A stretch of 64,000 bases of DNA from CAWBUW01 sp963792075 (GTDB lineage: Bacteria > Chloroflexota > Anaerolineae > Anaerolineales > UBA4823), in contig CAWBUW010000002.1 of NCBI GenBank assembly GCA_963792075.1, positions 186,001 through 250,000 on the forward strand, written 5' to 3'. A program made the translations under genes and the position numbers. Below the pieces are notes generated by a model that did no database searches, was not told where the DNA came from, and saw only the letters and a program-made list of their open reading frames with translations. Shown here piece by piece: positions 52,127 to 60,270 of this stretch. Positions within the stretch are counted from its first letter, which is position 1, and the number at the start of each line of letters is the position of its first letter.

Positions 52127-52939
52127 ATGAAAATTTACCTTGAACAGGTCGCGTTAGGAAAGTATTTGGCTGAAATCGCCGTAAATGCAGCCCTTAAAGT
52201 AGCCCCTTATGTACAGCAGGTTTTTGAAGAAGGAATTAAAGCCGAGGAAAAGAAGGGCTATTTCGACCTGGTAACTGAGGCCGATCGAAATACCGAAGCC
52301 ATGTTAGCTGAGCATTTATTCCAGGCCTTTCCGGATTTATTTGTCCTTGGGGAGGAGAACGGTGTTCAAGGTGTGGGAAACGTTGGTTGGGTCATTGATC
52401 CGATTGATGGCACTAATAATTTTGTGGCTGGTATTCCTTTTTTTTGTATATCGATCGGGGTATTGTATCAAGATCAAGGCATCGCGGGAGTGATCTACGA
52501 TCCCGTGCGTAAAGATCTATTTTGCGCATCACCAGAAGGCGCCTTTCTCAATGGGAAACCAATTCAGTCCTTTGGCCATAACACGGACCATACCGCTTTA
52601 CTCTTAACCGGTTTTCCTTACGAAGGTGGTATTTCGAAACGAACTGATTTTGACTACTATCAGAAGATCGTACAAAGCTTCCATGCGGTTCGGCGGTTGG
52701 GTTCCACCGCGCTGGAATTGGCATATGTGGCTTGCGGAAGGGCAGATGTCACCTTCCAGATGAATGCCAATCCCTGGGATGTCGTTGCTGGAATGGTTAT
52801 TCTTGAACGAGCCGGCGGTCATTACACTACTCCTACGAATGGCAACCTCCCCGAATTCCCATGGAAATCTCCCCGGTTTATTGCAACCAACGCCAATTTT
52901 GATTATAGCGAGTCTGTCTTGAAAGATTTATTAACCTAA
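52127..52939 (+). CDS. Inositol monophosphatase family protein
   Basis: 270 residues from ATG 52127 (GGAG at 52118-52121); a longer frame to 52091 has no support. The metal and substrate signatures are TEADRNTE (Glu51, Asp53), GEEN (Glu76/77), DPIDGTNNF (Asp91, Asp94) and NPWDVVAGMVILERAGG near the C-terminus. Family members dephosphorylate inositol-1-phosphate, fructose-1,6-bisphosphate, histidinol phosphate or PAP with Mg2+. Linkage to an organophosphate-like importer suggests it strips phosphate from the imported compound (inference). Confidence 0.9.
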   Translation: MKIYLEQVALGKYLAEIAVNAALKVAPYVQQVFEEGIKAEEKKGYFDLVTEADRNTEAMLAEHLFQAFPDLFVLGEENGVQGVGNVGWVIDPIDGTNNFVAGIPFFCISIGVLYQDQGIAGVIYDPVRKDLFCASPEGAFLNGKPIQSFGHNTDHTALLLTGFPYEGGISKRTDFDYYQKIVQSFHAVRRLGSTALELAYVACGRADVTFQMNANPWDVVAGMVILERAGGHYTTPTNGNLPEFPWKSPRFIATNANFDYSESVLKDLLT

Positions 52940-52959
52940 ACGTAACTTCTCAATAACTT

Positions 52960-53012
52960 GGGGTGTGGAGTGTTTTGTGCATGCGAAGCACGCACAAAAC
53001 ACTCCACACCCC
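52960..53012. repeat. 53-nt palindrome, 25-bp arms and GAA loop
   Basis: GGGGTGTGGAGTGTTTTGTG and five more bases pair with the right arm ending at 53012, with one A-C mismatch, around GAA (52985-52987). An outer CTCAATAA/TTATTGAG pair extends symmetry to 52949-53025. It lies 20 bases after the phosphatase stop and 52 before the PHP gene. It has longer arms than the 43-nt elements but the same triloop design. Confidence 0.88.
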
Positions 53013-53063
53013 CCCTTTTATTGAGATGATACACCTAAACTTATAAAGTGAAAGCGTGACGGA

Positions 53064-54128
53064 ATGGATGACCTGATAGCTCTCAGAACCAGTATTCATA
53101 TGCATACTTACGCCAGCGATGGGCACGGAAGCTTAGAGGATATTTGTCGCTGTGCGGTGAAGGAAGGCCTCGACTGTGTGGTCATTACGGATCATGATAC
53201 GCTGGGGCATAATATTAATGGCTTCGTTGGACCGCTCCTCGTGTTGACAGGTGAAGAAATCACGCCCCAATATTCAGAGCGGGCTACCGAAACCGGTGTG
53301 GTGAAGGGTGCTTCCGTCAACTGTCACCTCCTGACGCTTGGCCTTAAACGGGCTATTCCGAATAATGGCTGCACCCCACAGGAATTGATCGACCAGGTGT
53401 CTCAAGCGGGTGGTATGTCCTTCCTGGCTCATCCGGAAGAGCCTGGTCACCCTTGGGATCGATGGGATGTAGACGCTTATACGGGGCTGGAAATATGGAC
53501 CTATAAGGCAGCCTGGAAAGCAGGAGCCGCCCAGTCGCACTCAAAAAATTATGCCTGGCGCAACCCGGATAGCGTTCTTGGCGGGCCCAGCGAACTCGCA
53601 GTACAGCTTTGGGATCGTGTTGGATTGCAGCGGCGCGTGGTTGGCCTGGGCTGCGCCGACCAACATGGCTTTAACGTTTCTATCGACGGGATTGATAGAC
53701 CCTTCTTCACCTGGGAAATCGGCCTGGGTGGGATTGCGAGTTACGTGTGGGTCGATCCAATCTTGTTCAAAGATGACCCGGTCGAAACGTTTTTGAGCGC
53801 AATCCGTCGCGGCCGAGTCATCATAGCCCACGATGGCCTGGCGCCGGGGCGCGGGTTTGCAGTCAAGGCCATCGATCCACACCGTGCCAGGGTGTTTTGG
53901 CCGGGTGACGAGATTGACTCTTTCCCTGGAATTTGTATTCAGGTGGAAAGTCCCCTGACTGCCGACATAGTAATGTTGAAGAATGGTACGCCAGTTTACG
54001 AGGAACATACCAGGCAGCTTGAAATACCGGTGGATGGCGCCGGGGTTTGGCGCGTGGAAGCGCACCTGGGAGGGCGACCCTGGGTGTATGCGAACCCATT
54101 TTATGTTGGCGGATGGCAATCCGGATAG
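53064..54128 (+). CDS. PHP-domain metal-dependent hydrolase
   Basis: 354 residues. SIHMHTYASDGHG (His12, His14, Asp19), VITDHDTLGHN and LTGEEITP are the first metal-binding motifs of the PHP fold; HLLTLG and FLAHPEEP continue it. PHP proteins are mostly phosphoesterases, such as histidinol phosphatase and nucleotide phosphodiesterases. The C-terminal 110 residues form an extra beta-rich domain (ARVFWPGDEIDSFPGICIQV). Third hydrolase-type gene after the importer. Substrate unknown. Confidence 0.85.
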   Translation: MDDLIALRTSIHMHTYASDGHGSLEDICRCAVKEGLDCVVITDHDTLGHNINGFVGPLLVLTGEEITPQYSERATETGVVKGASVNCHLLTLGLKRAIPNNGCTPQELIDQVSQAGGMSFLAHPEEPGHPWDRWDVDAYTGLEIWTYKAAWKAGAAQSHSKNYAWRNPDSVLGGPSELAVQLWDRVGLQRRVVGLGCADQHGFNVSIDGIDRPFFTWEIGLGGIASYVWVDPILFKDDPVETFLSAIRRGRVIIAHDGLAPGRGFAVKAIDPHRARVFWPGDEIDSFPGICIQVESPLTADIVMLKNGTPVYEEHTRQLEIPVDGAGVWRVEAHLGGRPWVYANPFYVGGWQSG

Positions 54129-54139
54129 GATAAAATCTG

Positions 54140-54802
54140 ATGGTAAAAGCAGTATTTTTTGATGCAAACGGGGTCATTTATTACCGGCAAGAAAACAATC
54201 ATTATCTGAATGAATTTCTGCAAAAACATCACCTGGCAAAGCCGCCGGAGGAATTATTGGCAGCGGAAACTAATGCGCTGCAAGACGCCTCCCTGCGAGG
54301 CCTGGTTTCTCAAGAAGTCCTTTGGGATGCTATTTTGCGCACCTGCGGCGTGAATGAAATTTTGTGGCCGGAAGGGCGAGAAGCAATTCACCGGGACCAT
54401 GGCAACATCACGCTCTTCCCTGGGGTTATACAAACCTTGTCAACTCTAAAAGCGCAGGAGTTTAAAGTCGGGATTGTGACCGACGCGGCTGTGAGCAAAA
54501 AGACGAAACTGAACTGGTTTCACGAACAAGGCTTAGATATCCCTTGGGACGCTTACGCAAACTCGATGGATTTGCTTACTCGTAAGCCGGATGCGCGTAT
54601 GTATCAGGCAGCCTTAGAAGAAGCCGGTGTGACCGCGAAGGAGGCCGTCTTCGTTGGGCATGATGCCAGGGAATTAAATGGTGCACGACAGGCCGGCTTA
54701 GTTACCGTGGCCGTAAATTATGACCTGGGGGCGGAGGCTGACTACTATATCGGCTCATTTGAAGATTTGCTTAACTTGCCATTTTTTCAAAAAGGGGTGT
54801 AA
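54140..54802 (+). CDS. HAD-like hydrolase with altered motif I
   Basis: 220 residues with the HAD fold: VFFDANGVIYY (motif I), KVGIVTDAAVSKKTKLNW (motif II), TRKPDARMYQAALEEAGV (motif III Lys) and FVGHDARELNGARQAG (motif IV). In motif I the nucleophile Asp8 is present but the acid/base residue two positions on is Asn10 instead of Asp. In motif IV the usual GD is GHD. The enzyme may have changed chemistry or low phosphatase activity. It lies 11 bases after the PHP gene and 14 before the aldo/keto reductase gene. Confidence 0.8.
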   Translation: MVKAVFFDANGVIYYRQENNHYLNEFLQKHHLAKPPEELLAAETNALQDASLRGLVSQEVLWDAILRTCGVNEILWPEGREAIHRDHGNITLFPGVIQTLSTLKAQEFKVGIVTDAAVSKKTKLNWFHEQGLDIPWDAYANSMDLLTRKPDARMYQAALEEAGVTAKEAVFVGHDARELNGARQAGLVTVAVNYDLGAEADYYIGSFEDLLNLPFFQKGV

Positions 54803-54816
54803 AAGGGAGGTGCCAT

Positions 54817-55776
54817 ATGCTAAAACGAAAGATCGGACGAAGTGGAATCGAAGTCAGTGCTCTTGGGATGGGCTGTTGGGCTATTGGTGGGACATTCTGG
54901 CGCAAGGATGTCCCGACCGGTTGGGGCGAAGTGAACGATGTGGAGTCGCTGCGCGCCATCCGGCGGGCGCGCGAACTGGGGATTAATTTTTTTGATACGG
55001 CAGATATCTATGGGGCCGGGCATAGCGAAATCCTGTTGGGACAGGCTTTGGCTGGCGAACGAGATCAGGTGGTTATCGCCACGAAGTTCGGTAATGTCTT
55101 TGACGAAGAGACGCGGCAAGCTAATGGACGGGAATATTCACCCGAATATATTCGCAAAGCTTGCGCGGCCAGTCTGCGCCGCCTAGCAACGGATTACATT
55201 GATATTTACCAACTCCATCCCAAAGAGGTAGAGCTTGAAACCGCATTACAGGTTTGCGCCACCCTGGAAGAATTGGTGCTGGAAGGCAAAATTCGCTATT
55301 TCGGGTGGAGTACGGACGACCCTGAGCGGGCCAGGTTGTGGAGACAAAGCCCACACTATACCTCAGTCCAGAATAACCTGAACCTGTTTGAAGATAACCC
55401 AGCCATGCTGGCTGTCTGCGACGAGATCAACCTTGCCAGCATCAACCGCGGGCCTCTCGCCCGCGGCCTGCTCACCGGGAAATATCATCGCGATTCAATC
55501 ATACCTGCCATCGATGTTCGCCGCACGTGGGATCTTCAAAACGGGTTACAGGCTGACCGCTTACGCCAACTTGAAGCCTTGAAACCCGTGCTGACCGAAG
55601 ATGGGCGCAGTTTGGGACAGGCCGCTTTAGGCTGGCTGTGGGCGCGTAACGAACACACAATCCCTATCCCCGGGTTCAAGACCGTCGCTCAGGTGGAAGA
55701 AAATGTAGGCGCTATGGCATATGGCAAGCTGTCTGCCCAGCAGATGTCAGCGATAGAAGCTATTTTGGAACGGTGA
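54817..55776 (+). CDS. Aldo/keto reductase
   Basis: 319 residues. The catalytic tetrad is visible: Asp and Tyr in FFDTADIYGAGHSE, Lys in VVIATKFG and His in IYQLHPKE. The C-terminal NADPH site includes IPIPGFKTVAQVEENVGA. Closest in pattern to the AKR11/AKR12-type enzymes, which include B. subtilis IolS, encoded in its inositol operon. AGGGAGG precedes the ATG. Last gene of the putative ROK-controlled operon. Confidence 0.9.
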   Translation: MLKRKIGRSGIEVSALGMGCWAIGGTFWRKDVPTGWGEVNDVESLRAIRRARELGINFFDTADIYGAGHSEILLGQALAGERDQVVIATKFGNVFDEETRQANGREYSPEYIRKACAASLRRLATDYIDIYQLHPKEVELETALQVCATLEELVLEGKIRYFGWSTDDPERARLWRQSPHYTSVQNNLNLFEDNPAMLAVCDEINLASINRGPLARGLLTGKYHRDSIIPAIDVRRTWDLQNGLQADRLRQLEALKPVLTEDGRSLGQAALGWLWARNEHTIPIPGFKTVAQVEENVGAMAYGKLSAQQMSAIEAILER

Positions 55777-55830
55777 GGGGCTGTTCCTTAGCCTTTCCTG
55801 CATATGCCGACTGTTGGCGATGGTATTTAA

Positions 55831-56235
55831 CTATACCTTGCCCTTCAAGAAGCGCAGCGTGGTTTCTGCCAGCAGCGCTGTACCGATGGCGTTCAACGCC
55901 AGGATCACGTGTGCAGCCAGGTAAAACGGATCAATGATCTGATGCGGCCTGGCGCCGTGCCCGCCCGGCGAGGTCAGTCTTGCCGCCCATTGCCCAGAGT
56001 TTTTACCTGGCCGCCCCGGCCGCGCAGGCTGACCGTCGACGGGCACTGGTCCAGGCAGTCTTCGACCAGGTCGGGGGATCAGCATGTGACCGTTGGTCAC
56101 GCGTGCGCCTGCACCGCAAAGCAGTTCTAGGCTGGCCGGGTGGGTCAGGGCTACGCCGGTTTCGCTCAAAATACGCAGCGTAGCCTGGTGGATGTCTTCT
56201 ACTTCTTGGGGAGAGAGATATTTCAGTCGGGTCAT
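55831..56235 (-). pseudogene. Truncated, frameshifted trimethylamine methyltransferase (MttB) family remnant
   Basis: The minus-strand frame begins LSPQEVEDIHQATLRILSET and continues to NGHMLIP, the typical N-terminus of MttB-family corrinoid methyltransferases. At the run of five C (plus-strand G run, 56073-56077) the reading continues only in another frame: DLVEDCLDQCPSTVSLRGRG and GQVKTLGNGRQD, then TGA. The family is about 480 residues; only some 85 remain. The last 40 codons of the unshifted frame (HQIIDPFYLAAHVILALNAI ...) do not match MttB as far as I can tell. No corrinoid protein or pyrrolysine genes are nearby. Confidence 0.8.
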
Positions 56236-56306
56236 GGCAGGGTTCCTTCAATTCTGCTTAGACATGGTAATTTATCCCTCGATGGAGGTACCGGGTAACA
56301 AAAAAG

Positions 56307-57227
56307 CTAGACCACTTTCCGCAGTGCCGGGATCGCTTCTAGAGCAACCCGTTGTAACAGTTCATTTGAAGTGATGGTTTGTTCCTTCCAAAAATCGAGC
56401 CCGGGGGCGTAGAGAAAGCAAAAATCATTGATGCCCGCTTCGTGGTAACGCCCAATGGCATCATAAAAGGCTTCCATAGAACGAAATAATCCATCGGAGG
56501 TCCAACCAAAGATAAAAGTCCGTCCAATTTGATCAGGGTCACGTCCGGCCTGGTAAGCGCACTCGCGCATGAATTCAAAACGTTGCCGGGTGATCTTGCT
56601 ACTTTGTTCGGGGGTCAGGTCCTTGCCAGGGTTATAACTATTCCACGCATCGCCATGCTGTGCAGCCAGCCGCAGCGCATTTGGGCCGTGGGCTGCCACA
56701 CTCAATACAGGACGGGGTTGCGCGATCGACCTCGGTCGCATCTGGGCTTCCTGAATGACGTTGTATTTACCCTGATACGTGGTCACTTCGTTCTTCAACA
56801 TTTGGTCCAGGATTTCAACAAATTCCTTGTATCGTTCTGAGCGCTCGCGTGGTTCCCAGCGGGGTATACCCGTCATCGCGTGGCAGGACGGTGCTCCCCC
56901 TGCCCCGATACCCAGCTCAAACCGCCCACCAGTGATATGGTCTATGGTGAGTGCCATTCGCGCCAGCAAGGCTGGATTACGTAAAGTCATGCTCGAGACC
57001 AATGTACCGAGAGTGATCTTGTCAGTCAGGGCTGCCAATGCTGAAAGCACCGTCCAACACTCGAACCAGGGCATGTCCCGGTCATGGGGATTGACAAAAT
57101 GGTCTGGCAGCCAAAGCTTGTCAAATCCCAGCGACTCCATAAGTTTTGCTTGTTCAACAATCTGCTGCCAGGGAGGAACCGGGCCTAGCGATATCCCAAA
57201 CTTGAGTTCGTTATTCAGTGTCTTCAT
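56307..57227 (-). CDS. LLM-class F420-dependent oxidoreductase
   Basis: 306 residues with a luciferase-like TIM barrel. Blocks: KLMESLGFDKLWLPDHFVN, LSALAALTDKITLGTLVSS, TIDHITGGRFELGIGAGGAP and RPVLSVAAHGPNALRLAAQH. The pattern is that of F420-dependent oxidoreductases such as methylene-tetrahydromethanopterin reductase relatives. FMN-dependent monooxygenases are the alternative. It lies 35 bases downstream of a solute-binding-protein gene on the same strand. Confidence 0.85.
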   Translation of the reverse strand: MKTLNNELKFGISLGPVPPWQQIVEQAKLMESLGFDKLWLPDHFVNPHDRDMPWFECWTVLSALAALTDKITLGTLVSSMTLRNPALLARMALTIDHITGGRFELGIGAGGAPSCHAMTGIPRWEPRERSERYKEFVEILDQMLKNEVTTYQGKYNVIQEAQMRPRSIAQPRPVLSVAAHGPNALRLAAQHGDAWNSYNPGKDLTPEQSSKITRQRFEFMRECAYQAGRDPDQIGRTFIFGWTSDGLFRSMEAFYDAIGRYHEAGINDFCFLYAPGLDFWKEQTITSNELLQRVALEAIPALRKVV

Positions 57228-57261
57228 TTCTGCTTATCCTCTCAGACGTTCAAAGCGAAAA

Positions 57262-59067
57262 TCATCGTTTGAAGATATTTTCGAGGTCGCGTCTCAAAGC
57301 CTCAATTTCTGCACTGATGCTGATCGTGTCATTGGTTCCCATTAAATCGCCAAAGCTTCGCAGTCGGTTCCAGGCATCGGTGAAATTAGGCATATATCCT
57401 TCTGCGCTGGGCGAATCGGGATAATCCAGCCCGGCTTTGAGTACATCCCAGTTTTTGATAAAAGGAAATTGCTGCGCGCGGGCAGCGAAAAATGCATCCT
57501 GGTCAGCGGTGCGAGCAGGAACGCCGCCGTAGGCTCTCAACAGGTCAGTGGAAGCTGGCCCCAGGAAGTAGGTGAGCACCTCAAAAGCTTCTCGCGGGTG
57601 CTGCGTGCCTTTCCAAATGCGGAAAGTGTCGGCGTCCACTCGTCCATGCACAACCCCTTCGTACGAGGGCAAGGCGCCAAAATCCCAGCGTTGGCCTCCA
57701 GCCAGGTCAGGCCCAATGTACCAGGATTGGGCGATGGCCATGGCGATATTGGCGCTGCCAAAGGGGTTGCCGTTGCCGAAGCGGGGTGTGTTGATTGCGG
57801 GCTGGTTGGGAATGAACGGTCGGTCCCCCCACATGCCGTTGTAATACCATTCCCAGGCGGTTGCCCACGCAGGTGGAATAACGGCATTATTTTGGTCGTC
57901 ATAGAGTTTGTTCGCCCCCCAGAACGTTGCCAAATGCGTAGGTGCTTGATACTGTGGCACGAACCCGTATTGGATAATGTGATCTGCGTCGAAAGCCGTA
58001 TCGGTGGCATTCCTGCCTTGTGCATCCAGGGTCAAGAGACGCGCTACGTTTGTCAGTGTATCCCAGTTCCACTCGGCCTGTGAGCCATCTGGCATGAGGT
58101 AGGGCTCCCCGTAAGCTTTGGGTGGGTAAGCCAGCCGAGCATTGTCAAACAGCATCTTGTTGTAAAAAACAGCCGAGGGATACACCGCAAACGGCAGCCC
58201 CACCTGCCCTTCATCAGTTTTGTAAAAGTTGACCAATTCAGGCTTGAAATCAGTCAAATCGTAGTTGGAATTTACGATCAGTGCCGAGAGATCGAACCAT
58301 TGGTCATTATAAATATTTGAAGCCATCCACCCCATCGGGCCAACAATATCAGGTCCTGTTCCTCTCCTGAACTGTGTGGCAAGCTCCTCGCGGGCCAGAT
58401 CATACCCGACCACCTGCAGCGTGAGTTTAATGTTGGGGTGAGTATCGTTGAATTTCCTAACGACTTTCTGCTCAATCGCCAGTTGGTTGTCAGATGTGCC
58501 TGCTCCCAATCCTACAAACCAGCGAATTTCTACCAGTCCGGTGGCGAGGGGCGGCAATGTGGCAGTTGGGATAGGGGTAGGCGTGCTGGTGGGCTCCGGG
58601 GTCTTTTGCGGGAGTAGATAGAGCGTGATCGTGGCGGGCTCTGTCCAAACTCCACCGATCCTTGCTTTTACCTGGACTTGAAGCTCACCAGAAACAAATA
58701 GATCATTCGGATTCCCTGTTTCTGGAAGGCGATACTCTGCGTCTGATAGTCTCTGTTCATTCTTAATCGTATCCCACAAAGTAATCCCATTTTGGATGAA
58801 TATCCAGGCATAACCTTCTGCGCCTGGGACCGGGTTGATTTGAAAGGTCATTCCTGCGACATCGATTGTCGCACCATCCTGTGGAGAAACAAAACTGATT
58901 GTGGCGACTGGTGTTTCAGTGGGAGAAATCCTCTCAGTAGGAGTGGGAGGAATGGTCTTGGTGACTGGGGGAGGAATTATTTCAGTAACTGTGGGAGTAC
59001 TCGGTGTGCAAGCGGATACGATGACCAGGAATATCGAAAAGACGCTGAAATAAAAAAGCTTTTTCAT
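57262..59067 (-). CDS. Extracellular solute-binding lipoprotein (family 1) with N-terminal Ig-like domain
   Basis: 601 residues from the ATG at 59067, preceded by GAGGAGGG; a longer frame to 59142 covers the promoter. Signal peptide with lipobox IVSAC, then a Pro/Thr linker, a beta-sandwich domain (about 50-155: FVSPQDGATIDVAGMTFQIN), a second Pro/Thr linker, and a sugar-type binding domain (GTGPDIVGPMGWMASNIYND, LPFAVYPSAVFYNKMLFDNA). No permease or ATPase genes adjoin it, so it either pairs with a distant transporter or works as a surface binder. Confidence 0.85.
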   Translation of the reverse strand: MKKLFYFSVFSIFLVIVSACTPSTPTVTEIIPPPVTKTIPPTPTERISPTETPVATISFVSPQDGATIDVAGMTFQINPVPGAEGYAWIFIQNGITLWDTIKNEQRLSDAEYRLPETGNPNDLFVSGELQVQVKARIGGVWTEPATITLYLLPQKTPEPTSTPTPIPTATLPPLATGLVEIRWFVGLGAGTSDNQLAIEQKVVRKFNDTHPNIKLTLQVVGYDLAREELATQFRRGTGPDIVGPMGWMASNIYNDQWFDLSALIVNSNYDLTDFKPELVNFYKTDEGQVGLPFAVYPSAVFYNKMLFDNARLAYPPKAYGEPYLMPDGSQAEWNWDTLTNVARLLTLDAQGRNATDTAFDADHIIQYGFVPQYQAPTHLATFWGANKLYDDQNNAVIPPAWATAWEWYYNGMWGDRPFIPNQPAINTPRFGNGNPFGSANIAMAIAQSWYIGPDLAGGQRWDFGALPSYEGVVHGRVDADTFRIWKGTQHPREAFEVLTYFLGPASTDLLRAYGGVPARTADQDAFFAARAQQFPFIKNWDVLKAGLDYPDSPSAEGYMPNFTDAWNRLRSFGDLMGTNDTISISAEIEALRRDLENIFKR

Positions 59068-59113
59068 TTTGCCCTCCTCATCGAAACGAACCTGGGTGTA
59101 CCCCTCTGTAAAC

Positions 59114-59142
59114 ATTGTATAACAAAAAACTGACCCAAACAA
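59114..59142 (-). promoter_or_regulatory. Candidate promoter of the second solute-binding-protein gene
   Basis: On the minus strand TTGTTT (complement of 59137-59142), a 17-base spacer and TACAAT (complement of 59114-59119), 47 bases before the start at 59067. The palindromes at 59159-59256 lie upstream of it and are not transcribed with the gene. Confidence 0.5.
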
Positions 59143-59158
59143 GCAAGAAACATGGCGG

Positions 59159-59195
59159 GGTGCATGTCAGTTTGGGGTCCAATCTGACATGCACC
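59159..59195. repeat. 12-bp inverted repeat GGTGCATGTCAG
   Basis: GGTGCATGTCAG (59159-59170) and CTGACATGCACC (59184-59195) are perfectly complementary, loop 13 nt. A further partial copy, AACTGACATACACCCA, lies at 59273-59288 beyond the large palindrome, so the three form an imperfect nested array. It could be a regulator site or the outer arm of the larger element. Confidence 0.6.
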
Positions 59196-59213
59196 AGGTC
59201 TGAGGAGGAAGTT

Positions 59214-59256
59214 GGGGGTTCATCACGCTGCGCTTTGCGCAGCGTGATGAACCCCC
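59214..59256. repeat. 43-nt perfect palindrome, 20-bp arms and TTT loop
   Basis: GGGGGTTCATCACGCTGCGC, TTT, then its exact reverse complement. It differs from the 46329 element at arm position 10 (T instead of G), and the partner base differs to match (A instead of C). It lies in the 328-bp spacer (59068-59395) between the binding-protein gene and the phosphodiesterase gene; the rest of that spacer shows only the promoter and the repeat at 59159. Confidence 0.9.
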
Positions 59257-59395
59257 AAACCCCCTGTCGCAGAACTGACATACACCCACATGGCGGTGCA
59301 CACGCAAGAGATGTTAGCTGATTTTCTGTCGATTATTGGGCTACCTTTTATCCATTCGAAAGCTGGCTTTTCATACGCAACTCACCGGCGTGGTT

Positions 59396-60244
59396 TTACC
59401 GATCCAGAATGGCCAAAACACGCCTTCTGTCATTGGCCGTGATCCAGTCACTGGAGCGGAATATTTCTATAAAATCACGCCGCATGATAGGCCCATCAGC
59501 CATGCAGCGCTTATACAATGGGACGATGGCGCGTATGACTCCTCGAATATCTTCAAATTCGATTTTTCTGATCGCAGCCACATCCCCGACCAGGCCTGGC
59601 TCTACCATCCAGGTTTGGTATCTTTCCGCAAGTAAACTGAAATCTTCCTCTGGGTCTGCTGTCACTAACTGCATCTCTTGTCCCGTGGAGACGTCAAAAT
59701 GCGCCACGTCAACGCTGCCATCGGCGAGGAATTGTACCCGCCCGACGGAAGCAATGGCCTGGCGGGTAAAATAGCTGCCGGCAGCCAGCGCCCCGGGATT
59801 GACCAACAGGATATCGCCATAGCGGTGTACTATTGGAATGTGGGTGTGTCCATAGACTATGAGGTTGGCCTTCATTTGCCGGCCTGTGGTGGCGATGCGC
59901 TCCATTTTTGGTCCCCAGGTGCCGCTCCGATTAGCCATTTCCTCCTTTGGATCCGGGTAATGACTGTGCCAGAGCAGCACACGTGAACCGTGGATCGAGA
60001 TCAGTTGTTGGTAGGGGAGCTCCTGTTTCACGTGCTCGGGTTCATCGTTCCCGTGCACTGCCACAACCGGAGCGATATGGCTGAGCAGATCGAGCACGCC
60101 CAGTTCACCGACGTCCCCTGCATGCAAAATCAGGCCAACCCCCGCCCACAGGGAAGCCAATTTTTCCGGCAGTCCAAAGAGGCGGTCTTCGAAGTGGGTA
60201 TCCGATAGGAGGCCAATGGAGGCGATGATATGCTTGTTGCTCAT
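59396..60244 (-). CDS. YfcE/MJ0936-type metallophosphodiesterase with C-terminal extension
   Basis: 282 residues. Residues 1 to about 185 are the compact phosphodiesterase core: LLSDTHF (Asp-x-His), LHAGDVGE, VHGNDE, LLWHSHY and VYGHTHIPIV. It hydrolyses phosphodiester bonds in the cytoplasm; cyclic-nucleotide and other diester activities are known in the family. The last 95 residues (from about 188) are not part of the core family and include a helical, charged segment of unknown role (FIEIFRSSDWITANDRRRVL). Confidence 0.85.
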   Translation of the reverse strand: MSNKHIIASIGLLSDTHFEDRLFGLPEKLASLWAGVGLILHAGDVGELGVLDLLSHIAPVVAVHGNDEPEHVKQELPYQQLISIHGSRVLLWHSHYPDPKEEMANRSGTWGPKMERIATTGRQMKANLIVYGHTHIPIVHRYGDILLVNPGALAAGSYFTRQAIASVGRVQFLADGSVDVAHFDVSTGQEMQLVTADPEEDFSLLAERYQTWMVEPGLVGDVAAIRKIEFEDIRGVIRAIVPLYKRCMADGPIMRRDFIEIFRSSDWITANDRRRVLAILDR

Positions 60245-60270
60245 GGAGCACCTTTATTGTGGTTTCCAAA

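Noticed and set aside
55831..55950. The C-terminal 40 codons of the mttB remnant frame as a separate gene
   Set aside because: There is no start codon with a ribosome-binding site, and I recognise no domain; it is treated as part of the degraded region.
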